Shown here: positions 11,970 to 23,534 of the stretch, piece after piece
Layout of the letters: every line of letters starts with the position of its first letter
Position numbering within the stretch: position 1 is the first letter of the stretch
Assembly (NCBI RefSeq): GCF_004664715.2
Contig: NC_051065.1
Span: 152,546,826-152,610,825 of the forward strand
Origin: Peromyscus leucopus
Lineage: Eukaryota > Chordata > Mammalia > Rodentia > Cricetidae
Length of the DNA stretch: 64,000 nt
Direction of reading: 5' to 3'
Position numbers and translations under genes: made by a program
Notes under the pieces: generated by a model
The model's input: only the letters and a program-made list of their open reading frames with translations
Databases searched by the model: none
What the model was told of the DNA's origin: nothing

Positions 11970-13499
11970 GGGCCTAAAGTCACATCAGATAAGGGTTCCC
12001 TCCTGAAGATCTTCAGGCCAAGGCACAGAGTGGGTGGATGCTGGCAGACTCTTCCTGGGCAGCCTCCCACATACCCCTCAGAGGCCTACCTTCTCGGAGC
12101 ATTGGTTTTTTGTCTCATGACCTCTAGGTTAGGGACATCCCAACTCAGGACATGGACCCGAGGGACTTGCCAAGCCCAGCAGTGGGGAAATACTTGTTCC
12201 CTCATGCCTGACTGTGGGCTGGGGTCCTGCTGGGTTTGGAGGCTCACGGGACACACTGATCTGAGTATCTAGGTACCTGGATCCATTAAGGTTTGGAATT
12301 CAGAAGCAGTAGGCCATAAGGACCCACACTCCTCCTGGGCAGGACAGATCCAGTTCTAGCCACACTCAGAGTGTGGGTAAGAAGAAATAGGTGGGTCACT
12401 GGGCATGAGTCCTTAGCAATATATTGTCCCTAGGCCCTTTCTATCTCTCCCGGCCTCCTATCTGCCATAAGATGTGTAGCCTCTGCCACATGCTTCTGTC
12501 ACCAGGATGTTCTGCCTCCCTGTGAGCCCAGAAACATAGTGCCTAGTGACCATGGGCTGAAACCATGGGCCAACATATGCCTTCCTTAAGTAGTTCTGCT
12601 GGTATTGGGGTCACAGTTTTAAAAAGTAATGGGCACAGCGAATCAGCCAGGAGCTAGAACCAGTCAATGGTGACCTCCACAGCCACAGCAGGACTTCCAT
12701 GAACACCAGAGGCTAAAGGGTGGGGTAGAGTCCTTGTCTGAATGACCAGAAATCTGTGGAAGGAAGCAATACTGAATGGTATCAGAGGCCAGGCCAGATA
12801 AGGATTTTCATTTTCTGCCTGGGTCTCTCTTATTCAAGAGGTCCACCCTTGTGCCTAGCCACCATGCTATAAGGAAGCCCAGGGTTCCTGGAGAGGAACA
12901 GGAGGGAAAAAAATGTGCTCCCCCACCTGCTAGTGTAGATGGAGTGGAGACGGCTGGTCCTCCACCACACCCAGCCCAATGTGCACTTTCAGAAGCAAAA
13001 TCCACTTTGTTGGTCAAAGCGCTAGGCTTGGTGGGGGAAGGGTTGTGAGCAGCAAGAGGTTCAGCATCAGCACTCTGGGGCTGCCTTTCTGTTCTGATCC
13101 CAAGCTGAGCGCTGAGCAAAGTCAACTGAACTACAGTGCTCTTCACGGCAGACTCTCAGCCGGGAGAGTCCCTATGCTGAAGGACACAGGGCCCACGCAG
13201 CCTTCTTTTCCACTCAGCCCAAGGCCCCAGACAGAGCTCGATCTGGAAGGCAGAATCCCTGTCCCTTTGGAACGCAGCCCCACTACCAAGAAGTGCTCAC
13301 GGCTCACGGTCTCATTCAGTCCACACGAGGACCCTGTGTGTTCAGGACTCACTGTTCACACGGGAATGAGGCTCCAGAATCAGCTGAGTCCCTTGTCTCA
13401 TGTGTCCCCACTTGACCTTGGAATAGACACATTGGGGAATGATTTAAAAGCCCTTATTCTCGATCCCTCCCCAGTGGTCCACGTCTGTCTGCCCACCCA
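11970..13499. other. Unclassified intergenic DNA with a possible MLT1 piece
   Basis: Mostly unrecognised. A short segment around 12815-12905 (CACCATGCTATAAGGAAGCCC, then GGAGAGGAACAGGAGG) resembles an internal part of an MLT1/MaLR LTR, with low certainty. A 196-codon open frame at 12979-13569 shows no known domain. No gene is supported. Confidence 0.3.
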
Positions 13500-13690
13500 C
13501 GGCTGGGACAGCAGCAGCTCTCAGCCACAGCCACCCCATCAATCAATATTTTTAATTACTTTTACATGATTGACTAATAAAATTCTCCACTGCCTAATTG
13601 ATTTTTTGATGGGGAGATGTATTTTTTTTCTCACCTAAATGGCAAGTTGTATTTCTTTTGGTCATTTTAGAAGAAGAAAAATGGGATAGA
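13500..13690. promoter_or_regulatory. Candidate conserved non-coding element, homeodomain-motif rich
   Basis: An abrupt AT-rich, repeat-free block inside GC-moderate DNA. It contains TTTTTAATTAC, CTAATTGATT and two ATCAAT strings. CCCCATCAA (13534-13542) and TTGATGGGG (13606-13614) form a perfect 9-bp inverted repeat 63 bases apart. It lies roughly 36 kb upstream of the RET promoter. Enhancer function is inference from composition only. A small DNA-transposon remnant is the main alternative. Confidence 0.35.
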
Positions 13691-13950
13691 GCAGGAATAA
13701 GGAGAGACCCCGAGGTCAAGAAGATTATAGGCCCAAACAGAGATAAATTAATGGGCAGCCCCAATCACCATGTGCCCCAGCAGACACCCAGAGGATCCTC
13801 CTGTGCTGGGTCACCACGCTGGTCAGAGGGATACCGGTTTGGCAAGGAGCATGGGTGATACCTTACTTAACCATCAAGTGTTCCGTTGTTTCTTAGTGTG
13901 GGCTGCAAAGTCTCCTTCGCATTTTTTTTTCATATATTTATTTATTGCCA

Positions 13951-14003
13951 CGTTGAGGATCAAACCCAGAGCCTCATGCATGCTGGGTGCATGCTCTGTA
14001 TCT
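13951..14003 (-). repeat. ID-like SINE fragment, reverse orientation
   Basis: TTGAGGATCAAACCCAGAGCC followed by TCATGCATGCTGGGTGCATGCTCT is the reverse complement of a diverged ID (tRNA-Ala/BC1-type) element, including its B-box region. Confidence 0.5.
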
Positions 14004-15089
14004 AATTATATATTCCCATCTCTTTCTCTTCTTTTTAAATAAAACCACTGTTTCAGATTATTAAAGCAGCTTATTTATTGCCTGTAATTTGGAAAAGGCA
14101 GGCAAATCTAATTAAACAAAAAGAGCTTGCCATAGGCCATGGTGTCAGTGAGCAGAGGCCACTACTGAGTCCGGCTTCACAGCCAGCCCCCCCCCCCCCC
14201 CCCCCGGCTCCTAACAGCAACATTCCCTATTCTGTTCACTGCTCTGGTTCCTAAAGCAGATCAACACACAGGAGATGTTCCGCCCCTCCCTTTCTACCGA
14301 AGAAGTGAATCAGTTCCAACAAGATGAAAAAGTGGGTCCCAGTGGAAAATGCAGAGTAAGAGAAATGTGATTTGTAATATTTATTATGGACAGATGGACA
14401 AGAGAAGGAGCCATACAATGAACTTCCATGTACCATCCCCAGCTCCAACAACCACTAATAGCTCTAGCTTCGTCAGTCTTCACCTCTGCTCAGTTCATCC
14501 GGCTCTTCTTAGAGACAGAAGCTACATACTCTGGGCTCCACGGTGGTAGAGCATGCGTCTGCTGGGCATGCAGAAAGCCCCGTGTGGGAGACACACACAG
14601 CTCATACACGTTTGCACACACTGTGCTGAAACTGGGGGAAGAGCAGCTAAGGGAGAGGGAAAATCCTCTTTACGTCGAGTTTGGTACAGCATGGGAGGGG
14701 GCCACCACCGTCACCTCGCTTTGCAGGGACTTTGAGGCACGCAGGGCGGGGTGGGGGGACATCGATATAGGAGGCAGAAGCTTCCTGTGTGCCCTGGGGA
14801 GGCAGTTGGCTAGAAACAAGGTATGTGTGGGTGGGGGGATGCAGGGGGCTTAGGCTTTTACGGGTTATTCCTAAGCAGGACGTGAAGAGGGGGTTAGAGA
14901 ATTTGTCAGTATTGATCAAGGTCTGCTGTTTGGGGTCAATTATTACACAGGTCATTATGCTGTTTCCTAGGTCGTCACTAGAGGCAGAAGGCTGGCCTCC
15001 TGGGGGTACAGCATAGGTTGCTTACTGTACGAGTTGGGTGTCCTGGGCTGGTTGCTTCTGATTGTGGGTCAGAGTTCTGTTCTATGCAT
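14004..15089. other. Unclassified DNA with a C homopolymer and an ID-like scrap
   Basis: It contains a run of 19 C at 14187-14205. A short + strand ID-like piece lies at about 14532-14582 (GGTGGTAGAGCATGCGTCTG, then GGGCATGCAGAAAGCCCC). The rest is unrecognised; frames of up to 141 codons carry no known domain. Confidence 0.4.
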
Positions 15090-15275
15090 AGGGTTCAACC
15101 ACTGTCTGTATAGTCTATCACCTTCTTATCGAAGATGAGCAAATTCAGCTGCATAATGGTGATACCTGGGTACCACTGTGTAACACGTGGTATTTAAGCC
15201 GTTTTTAATTGCTGAAAGAACTCAGAAAGTCAGTAGATCTTCTGTAAATATTGGTTGAATGAAAGGAGGAAGTGT
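15090..15275 (+). repeat. MIR-like ancient SINE
   Basis: A weak match in order to the MIR 3' half, ending in TGTAAATATTGGTTGAATGAA, which resembles the typical AATAAATATTTGTTGAATGAA end. Strongly diverged. Confidence 0.4.
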
Positions 15276-15637
15276 GAATGGAGGGAGGAGGAATGTAAAC
15301 CCCAGGCCCAGATGACTGCAGTGCGGGAGGAAGCTGACAAGGAGAAGTATGGGAGGTTGGGAGGCATCGACATCATTTCTAATAGAAGTAAATGCAGCTG
15401 CTAAGTGGATTTCTTGAGAGGAAAAAATAATGCAGCTATTTGAACTCCAAATTTAAGAATAACTACCAGAAAAAAACAGACTTGGCAGCTTTCAGTACTG
15501 TAAGCATATAAAAAGTTTAATTTATTTATTTATTTGGGTTTTTTTTTTTTTTTTTGAGGGAGGACATATCATATCCTTGGCACTGTTCAAGGTGCTGGAG
15601 GTACAACAGTGAACAGACAAAAGTCTCCACCTTCACA

Positions 15638-15639
15638 AA

Positions 15640-15672
<33 letters not shown>

Positions 15673-15690
15673 GTATATATATATGTATAT
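15638..15690. repeat. (AT)n microsatellite
   Basis: Alternating AT with a few CAT/GTAT interruptions. The tract is self-complementary and can fold on itself. Confidence 0.9.
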
Positions 15691-15812
15691 TCTGTAGGAA
15701 ACCCAGAAAATAATCAGCATCAGTGAATAAATGCATGGTGTCAATAGCAGCCAATATCTTAGAAACAAAGCAGAGCATGAACAAGCAAGTGTTGAAGGTG
15801 ATTTGGAGTTTT

Positions 15813-16217
15813 GTTTTTTGTGCTTTGTTTTTGAAAGATTTATGTATTTATTATGTATACAGTATTCTGCCTACATGCATTCTGCCTACATCCATCCTTG
15901 CAGGCCAGAAGAGGGCACCAGATCTCATTACGGATGGTTGTGAGCCACCATATGGTTGCTGGGAATTGAACTCAGGACCTCTGGAAGAACAGCCAGTGCT
16001 CTTAACTGCTGAGCCTCCTCTCCAGCTCCTTTTAAAATTTTATTATTTATTTATGTATATGAGTCCTTTATCTGCACATACAACTTTATGCCAGAAGAGG
16101 GCATCAGACCCCACTAGAGATGGTGGTGAGCCACCATGTGGTTGCTGGGAGTTGAACTCAGGACCTCTGGAAGAGCAGGCAGTGCTCTTAACCACTGAGC
16201 CATCTCTCTCGCCCCGG
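15813..16217 (-). mobile_element. Head-to-tail B2 SINE pair, reverse orientation
   Basis: Two B2 copies lie side by side (about 15825-16028 and 16031-16216). Each reads from a TTTATTTAT-rich tail to a CTCCAGCTCC or CTCTCGCCCC head. One target-site duplication, TTTGGAGTTTT, encloses both (15802-15812 and 16218-16228), so they behave as a single dimeric insertion or as a second insertion at the very head of the first. Each carries CCAGAAGAGGGCA, the CTCF-like word known from rodent B2 (15905-15918 and 16091-16104). Confidence 0.85.
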
Positions 16218-17079
16218 TTTGGAGTTTTAAATGGAATGATTAGGGAGGCCTCCGTGTCAGTACAGAGCTAAAGAATATCGGAAAGCAAAGTATGTGGATG
16301 AAAGGAAAATGAATCTCAGGCAGAAATCATGGGAAGTTCGAGAAGTCTGGAGTTCGAATGCGGCTGGTACAGCCAGCCTGTGTGGCTGACATGAAGTAAA
16401 CTGGGGTGGGAGACAGCAGGACATGAAGCAAAAGAGGAATCCCAGATGTCATTTTGTGGATGATGAACACGGATACAAATTTCTCAATAGAATACCTGCA
16501 AATCAAATTCAAGAACACATACAAAAGATCATTCACTGTGATCAAGTTGGCTTCATTCCAGGGATGCAGGGATGGTTCAACATAAACAAATTAATAATCA
16601 CAATCACCACATAAGTGGACTCAAGGACAAAAATCATATGATCATTTCAATTGATGCAGAGAAAGGCCTTTAACAAAAATCAGATATCCCTTTATGATAA
16701 AAGAGAGACTGTGGGTGGAGGGAACATATCTCAATATCATAAAAAGTATCGTGAAAAACTGATCGCTTCCATCATGTTAAGTGGAGAACGGGTTGAAGGA
16801 AGACAAGGTTATCCAATTTAACCACTCATATTCACTGAAGTGCTTGAAGTCCTAGTTACATCAATAAAGCAGAAGAAGGAAATAAAAGGATGTAAATAGG
16901 AAAGGAGGTCAAAGTATCCCTGTTTGCAGATAAGATGATTCTGCAAATGACAGCCCCAAAGACTCCAACAAGAGCCTGCTAGAGCTGATAAACATTTTAA
17001 TCAAAATGACAGTTTACAAAACTAACATGCCCAAATCAGCAGCCCTCCTATATACCAGCGACAAACATAAGACACACTG

Positions 17080-17298
17080 GAGGCTGGGGAGGTGGCTCAG
17101 CAGTTCAGAGCACTGGCTGCTCTTCCAGAGGTCGTGGGTTCTAGTCCCAGCACACACATGGTGGCTCACATCATCTATAACTCCAGTTCTGGGGTATCTG
17201 GTGTTCTCTTCTGGCCTCTGTGAGCACTACATGTTCATGGTGCACATACACACATGCAGGAAAACATCCTTACATATAAAATAAAAAATTAGATATTA
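17080..17298 (+). mobile_element. B2 SINE inserted in the LINE-1
   Basis: GGCTGGGGAGGTGGCTCAGC is the pol III A-box end, followed by GTGGGTTCTAGTCCCAGCAC (B-box region), ending in an A-rich ATAAAATAAAAAATT tail. The target-site duplication is ATAAGACACACTG at 17067-17079, with a one-mismatch copy at 17299-17311. Confidence 0.85.
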
Positions 17299-17709
17299 AT
17301 AAGACATACTGAAAATGAAACCAGGGAAATAATTCCATTCACAACAGCCTAAAATATACCTTGGCATAAACCTAGCCAGGAAGTGAAAGGCCATACAACA
17401 CTAAAGAGAGCAATTAAGGAAGACGCCAGAAGACTAGAAGATGGAAAGACCTCCCATGCTCATAGATTGGTAGAATAATGTCATTACAATGGCCATACTG
17501 CCCAAAAGAATCTGCAGATTCAATGCAATCTCAATTAAAACTTCAGTCTAATTCTTCACAGTAATTGAGCCAAAAATCTAAAGTTCAGATGGAAGCACAA
17601 AAAGCCGGTACAGTACTGAATGACAAACCCAGCGAGAGCTGTGAGCAGGATCACAATTCTTCAAGTCATACTAGAGAGACATAGTAATGAACAACCATAT
17701 GGAACTGGC

Positions 17710-17905
17710 ACACACACACAAATATACGCATACACACATACACACAGACATATACACACACATACACACAGACATATACACACACAGACATATACACACA
17801 TACACACACATACATAGACATATACACACACATATACACAGACATATACACACATATGCAGACATAGACATAGACATACACACACACACACACATACATA
17901 CACAC
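17710..17905. repeat. CA-rich compound microsatellite (ACACATA/ACAGACATAT)
   Basis: Almost 200 bases of CACACA interspersed with TACACATA and CAGACATATA words. It generates several spurious frames of Thr-His or Val-Cys repeats on both strands. Confidence 0.9.
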
Positions 17906-18832
17906 CATCACCACCAGCAGCCACCAAATTTTTGATAAAAGATGCCAAAAATACACAGTGGATAGAGAAAAGATGAAATCTTTAGCAATCATGCTGAAGA
18001 AGCTGGACATATCTATATGTAGAAAAATGGGAGTTAAACCTTCTCTCTCACCTTGCACAAAAATCCCAAACAGGTCAACGATCTCAGTGTTAAGCCTGAA
18101 ACCCTGACACATGTAGAGGAAAGAGCAGGGAGGGCACTCCAGGTAAAGGCTCAGGTAACGACCTTGTGAGTGTGACTTCAGTCACACGGAACCAGCAATC
18201 TATCCACAAGTGGAACCTCATGAAATCAAAAGCTTCCATACCGCAGAACAAACTGTTAATTGATTGTAGAGGTACCCAACAGAATGGAGGAAAAGGTCTT
18301 CTTTGCTGGCCATATACCTGACAGAATTAGTCTCTAAAATATACAAAGAACTAAAAAAAAAACCCTGCATGTCAAGAAAACAGACAACTCAATTAAAAAT
18401 TGGCTCTGGGCCTGCCTGAAGAGAGTTCTCCAGAGAAATACAAATGGCTAAGAAATATCTCAGCACGTGTTCATCGTCCTTAACTATCAGGGAAGTACAA
18501 ATTAAAACTTCTTTGAGGTTTCACCTTACCCCAGTCAGCATGGTTAAGATTAAGGGAATAGATGAAAACAAGTTCTAGTGAAGGTGTGGGGGAAGGGGAA
18601 CCTTTACCACTGTTGGTAAGACTGAAAACTGGTACAGCCACCAGAGACCACTCCTGGTCATATACCCATATACAGAAATGCACGCTCACCCATGCGCATA
18701 GCTGCTCTACTCACAAGAGCTAGGACACAGAAACAGCCTAGGTGTCCATCAACTGGTAAATGGATAATTAAAATGTAGGCTTTTATTCAACTATAAAGAA
18801 AAATGAAAAATTCAGGCAAATTAATGAACTGG

Positions 18833-18884
18833 CTCTGCCTTCCAAGTGCTGGGATTAAATGCGTGTGCCACCACCACCTGGCCA
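18833..18884 (-). repeat. B1 SINE fragment, reverse orientation
   Basis: CTGCCTTCCAAGTGCTGGGA and ATGCGTGTGCCACCACCACC are the reverse complement of the B1 left half. Only about 50 bases remain. Confidence 0.7.
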
Positions 18885-19904
18885 TATGACAGTTTATTTG
18901 GTGTTACCCTACATACGGATGATGCTCCCCATAGAAGACATATAAAAACCTCAATGTCAGATCCTCCCTTGGAGTTGTGGTCAGAGTTGATCCAGAGACT
19001 CCCAAGACAATACACACTATTGCCATTGCTCTTGGCTGCTGACTAGAGCTTGATGACAGGATCCCGTTGCTGAAAACTCTATACACTTTGGCCACTGGAT
19101 GCAGAGAATCACAGTGGTATTAACCAGGAAGATTCCTCCATGCTGGTTAGCTTTTATGGTACTGGAAGGTTCTATGTAGGCTGGAAAGTCTATATTGGGG
19201 AAAGGTCATCAGCAGTCTTACTCTGCTATAAACCTGTGCTACAGTAATGTCCACTATGACAACACACGTCCACAGGTGCAATAGTGATGCAAATAAAGGT
19301 ATTCGACCACTTTTTTTTATTTAATTTAAGGATGGCTCCACAGGAAGAAACCCATGCCAAGTCCTGCAAATCTGGCCAAGAACCCTTGGCTGGGGAGCTC
19401 ATAGGCCCTAGGAATAAACCTACCATTATTATTTGCTAAATTGACCTATATCAAACTACTCTCTAAATTCATACCTGTATCCCCCTAGACTCATGCAGCT
19501 CTCAGATCTCCCTGGGAAAACTTCATTGTGCAGTGAATGTTAAAGCATAGAAAATAAGTGTGGTGTGCTCATCCACAAATGGGACATCTACATCACATTC
19601 CCTTATTCCAAAGCTCAGGGGTCATCAAGACAGAAAGGTTGTAAGAAGCAGGGATTGGGGAGGACCAGAGTAAAATACTGTCTTCTGTACAAATGTATGA
19701 CAAGACCACGGCACTTATGAGCCCAAAGTAGCTATGGCTGCCGGAACAAGACCTGCACTAGATGAAGCCAGTCAGCCTTTCTGTATGGAAGAGAGTAAAG
19801 CGCATGAATCCTCCTTCTTGTAACTGAGCAGGAGGAAGCTGACTATTCTCCAGTGAACGGCCCCATACCCATGAAAATACAGTGGTATAAACTGTGCTGG
19901 TGGG

Positions 19905-19939
<35 letters not shown>

Positions 19940-20059
19940 CCATGAAGTTGCAGGAGGATTAGCGGGTCTGGGAGAAGTCGGGAAAAGAGTGTCAGTGATT
20001 AGGATCAAAAAGCATTGTATTCATGTAGGAAATTCTCCAAGAATTAATAGAATATATCT

Positions 20060-21345
20060 TAATTTTGAATATTTTGAGAATTTCGTACAATATGTTTTGA
20101 TGATATTCCTTCCCCTTCCCCAACTACTCCCAGACCCCCTCCAACCTTCCTACTCACCCAACTTCATTTTCTTTTTGTTCTTAAAAAAATCCAAGACAAC
20201 AACAACAACAAAAGTACACACAGAAGAAACAAACAAAAATGGAGTCTGACTAGTGTTGGCCAACTACTCTTGAGGATGGGGCCTGTCCAGGAGTGTTGAT
20301 GTACACAGTGTCACTCCACTGAAGATAACTAAGTTTCCTCTTCTAGAAGCTAACAATGGCCAGCACCTTCTTGACTAGGAATGGGAATCTGTGCCCACTT
20401 CCCCTCCTCAGTGCTGGGGTTCTGTCTGCCTTGAACTTGTGCAGTCTTGAGCATGCTGTCACAGTCCGGGAGCTCATATGTGCACCACCCCTGTTGTGTC
20501 TGGAAACACTGTTTCCTTCGAGTCATCCACCACCTCCGGCTCTGACACCCTTTCACCTCGATCCCTGAGCCTTAAGGGGAGGTATGTGGTAAAGACATCC
20601 CATCATTCTGAATTATTATGGGAAGGCGTTCCACTATTTGCATACTGTTCACATGTGAGTCTCTGTGTTAATTACCATCTACTGCAAAAAGAAGCTTCAC
20701 TGGTGAGAGTTGAATGATGCTCTATGGGTATAGCAATATGTCATTAGGAGTTGTTTTATTGCTGTGTTCACTTAGCAGAATCAAAGTAGTGGGTTTTCCC
20801 CTGGGCCCATGACCTATCTAATTTCATGCCCTTGACCTCATTAACAATGTCAGGTGTGGGGTACATCTCATGGAGCAGACCTTAAGTTCCATCAAGAAGC
20901 GGTGGGTTATTCCTATAATATTCAGGCCACTATTGCAGCAGAGGGCATATCTTGCAGGTAGGTCTCTATAGAAACTCACAGGGATCATAGCTGGAGGAGA
21001 ATGATGATTATTCTTCTCCTCTGATAGCATGTATAGCACCTTACAGCACTATGACTGCTATGCTAATCAGTGGGGCTGAAGCTTCCAGTTGAGCACCAGC
21101 CTAATTCTCCTTGTTCTGTGATGTAAGTGGTATCTTCAGCAATCCTACTCTCAAGTTGTGGAGAGTAACCAATAGCCTTGGTAATAACCTGTGATGTTTG
21201 GGTGGGGTCTATGTGACCCTTTTAGCCAACAGCTCCCCAAAAAATGTGAACCATTCCTGGTATTGGGGTTTTATTTGGTAGCATATGATGTTGTGGTATT
21301 GCCTCTCCTGTTGTGTGGTAATTCCATTTAAACTCTTTTTTATAT
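20060..21345 (-). mobile_element. LINE-1 3'UTR, reverse orientation
   Basis: Antisense rodent L1 3'UTR: TTTTGATGATATTCCTTCCC at the left, then GTCATCCACCACCTCCGGCTC, CAATATGTCATTAGGAGTTG, and GGTAGCATATGATG at the right. It begins within a few bases of the 3' end of the + strand L1, so the two are tail to tail. It is non-coding. Confidence 0.75.
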
Positions 21346-21374
21346 GTATATATTTTAGGAAGTTGCTAAAAGAA

Positions 21375-23050
21375 AAAGAGAAAAATATTCAGATAGAAAA
21401 GTACTCAAAAGGGGTAAAAGTTGTACAATTCCCATATTTGAATCGATGCCAGTTTGCAGGTTCAAGACATTGAGTAAACAGGAAGCAGAATAAAATCAGA
21501 TAAATCCATGACAAGACACATTGAAATTAAGTTTATGAAATATGAAGACAAAGACAAAAACTCCTAAAAGCAGCTAGAGAAATTACCCTTCAATGACAGC
21601 AGATTTTTCTTTGGAATTAGGTGTCAGGGTAGTGGCACAGTGTTTTCCAAACCCTGAAAGTAAAAATTTGTCAAGTCAAAATCTGGTACCCAATGATACC
21701 CAGTATAACCATCCTTCTAAACCTCATTCTCAAATGAAGAAAAATTAGGAGAATCTGTTGCCCAGTACCACACTAAAAGAATGGCTGGAAGAATTTATCC
21801 AAACAGAAAGGGAACAATAAGCCTTGGTGCATAAGGAAGGAAAGAATGAAGGAAGAATAAGAATGGGTAGCCAGGCGGTGGTGGCGCACACCTTTAATCC
21901 CAGCACTCAGGAGACAGAAGAGGCAGATCTCTGTGAGTTCAAGGCCAGCCTGCTCTACAAAGCAAGTTCCAGGACAGCCAGGGCTACGCAGAGAAACCCT
22001 GTCTCAAAAAAACAAAAACAAAATAATAATAATAAAAACAACCCCCAAAAAAAACAAGCAAAAAGAAAAGAAAAAGAATGGGTAAACATAACAATTTTCC
22101 TTTTCCTCCAGCCTCACTACATCTGCTGAGTGATTAGAACAAAACTCTATCACTGACTGTGCTCAACATTTGAGAGGAAATTTTAAAACAATTCCATTGC
22201 ATACAAAAGAAGTATAAAAAAGAGCTAAGGTTTCCAAACTGGAAACCATTCAACTTCCTTCCACCACGTCCCACCCCCTAAAAGGTTCCACTACCTCCTA
22301 ATGTCATCGTAGGCTGCCAATCTTCAACACATGGACCTTGTCAGGGAAGATCCAAAGCACAGCAAGAGCTGTGAGGAAAATATAAATTAAAACCCCAGAG
22401 AGGCATCAATATTAGAGCAGCTAAACTTGACACCACCAAATGCAGATGAGGATGTGGAGAGGCAGGGTTGTTCATATATGGCCAATCGTGCTGGGAAATG
22501 GTTAAGCAACTCTGGAGAACAGTTTGACAGTTGTTTAAAGACCTACATGTAAAAAATTATAATTATTTATTTATAGCAGAAAATAACAAAAAGAACCTAC
22601 ACGTCTTCCTGAGACAAATGGTTGAACAAATGGGTGGGTCCACACCATGGACCATGCTGCTCCACAGTAAATAGTAGCAAACTATTGGCACAGGGAGCAA
22701 CTGGACTAAGTAATAACCAGTCCCCCAAACTGCACACTGTACAATGCATACTAAAATAAAAAGAATTATAAAAAGAGAGATGGCACTAAAGAGGAAGTTA
22801 TGTAGAGAAATGGATGAGGGCCACTCAGGGTCCACAGCAGTGATTCATGCAGCCTGGAAATGTCATTTCTACTCATTCATAACAGGACTCCAAGTGAGCA
22901 GACACGGATAGCTGCTGGCCTCTCCACTGTGTCTTCAGTATTCTATAGCTTTGTAAGATTTTACCAATGGGAGAATCTGGATAAAGAGCGTAAGGATAAT
23001 ACATCATTTGTAACAATTATATGTGAATCTACAATTATCTAAAAAGGTAA
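21375..23050 (+). mobile_element. Old LINE-1 (L1M-type) remnant carrying B1 and URR-like insertions
   Basis: The following are in order: AAAGCAGCTAGAGAAATTACC, TACCCAATGATACCCAGTAT, ACACTAAAAGAATGGCTGGA, then (after the B1) GAGGAAATTTTAAAACAATT, an ORF2 3' piece (AGATGAGGATGTGGAGAGGC, GGAGAACAGTTTGACAGTTG) and a 3'UTR end (TTATATGTGAATCTACAATT). A URR1-like scrap interrupts it at about 22228-22345. This is ancient L1 by its divergence and is not coding. Confidence 0.65.
21870..22073 (+). mobile_element. B1 SINE with intact target-site duplication
   Basis: GCCAGGCGGTGGTGGCGCAC to GAGAAACCCTGTCTC, then a long A-rich tail with AAT and AAAAC words. AAGAATGGGTA flanks it on both sides (21859-21869 and 22074-22084). 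It split the older L1M copy. Confidence 0.9.
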
Positions 23051-23534
23051 AAAAAATTATTTTTTAACAGGTTCATATATGTGTGTAATACGTTCTGCCA
23101 CACTCACCAAATGCTGGCATGTGCGGGCTTGCACACTGACACTGCTCAGAATAATCTTTTCAACACAAACAGCAAAAAAAACCATATGGCGGCAGCTATC
23201 ACACAGTCTCCCTTACTAAGGATATGCTGAAAATGACGTGTCACATTCAAGATCATGAGTTATTAAGAGATAAGAAGCCATTTATAGAACTGGGCATATA
23301 ATCTCGTCTTTTCTATTTAAAATTAAATACATGTGGCACATAGATGGGTGCGTTTGTACAGTCTTAGTGTTCTATAAAACACATTACTGTGTGGGAAAGC
23401 CTTGGCAGTTGCTCTCAGATCTCTCAAGCGATGCCATTCCTCTGACATGGCGGGGGGGGGGGAATGGGAGGAGGGAAAGGAGTTATGGTGTAGAGTTTGC
23501 AATATCAAAGCAGAAATTGCAGTTTTATTTTATA
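23051..23534. other. Unclassified DNA
   Basis: AT-moderate DNA of unknown origin, with an 11-base G run (23452-23462). No frame of note. Confidence 0.3.

Larger units (their letters stand above)
15525..16440 (+). repeat. L2 LINE 3' remnant, interrupted by an AT run and two B2 copies
   Basis: The L2 3' signature GGCACTGTTCAAGGTGCTGG plus GTACAACAGTGAACAGACAA is at about 15580-15620. It resumes as CAGTGAATAAATGCATGG, and after the B2 pair as GATTAGGGAGGCCTC and AATGAATCTCAGGCAGAAA. The host element is therefore one ancient L2 fragment split by an (AT)n tract (15638-15690) and a B2 insertion (15813-16217). Confidence 0.6.
16460..20055 (+). mobile_element. LINE-1 (Lx-like), ORF2 remnant and 3'UTR
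   Basis: Sense-strand ORF2-like DNA starts near 16460 (reverse-transcriptase region; readable AAC ATA AAC AAA around 16579). It runs with many stops and gaps to about 18830, followed by a rodent L1-type 3'UTR (18890-20055) containing AGGCCCTAGGAATAAACC and GGTCTGGGAGAAGTCGGG. It is interrupted by a B2 (17080-17298), a CA-rich tract (17710-17905), a B1 scrap (18833-18884) and a 30-base A run (19908-19937). It is 5' truncated and cannot be active. Confidence 0.8.

Noticed and set aside
12979..13569. 196-codon + strand frame
   Set aside because: No known domain, low-information Ser/Pro-rich translation and no gene context.
17661..18112. Cys/Val/Tyr-rich and Thr/His-rich frames
   Set aside because: Translations of the CA-rich microsatellite at 17710-17905.
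16460..18830. Reverse-transcriptase-like host gene
   Set aside because: It is LINE-1 ORF2 with many stops and internal SINE insertions, followed by a LINE-1 3'UTR.
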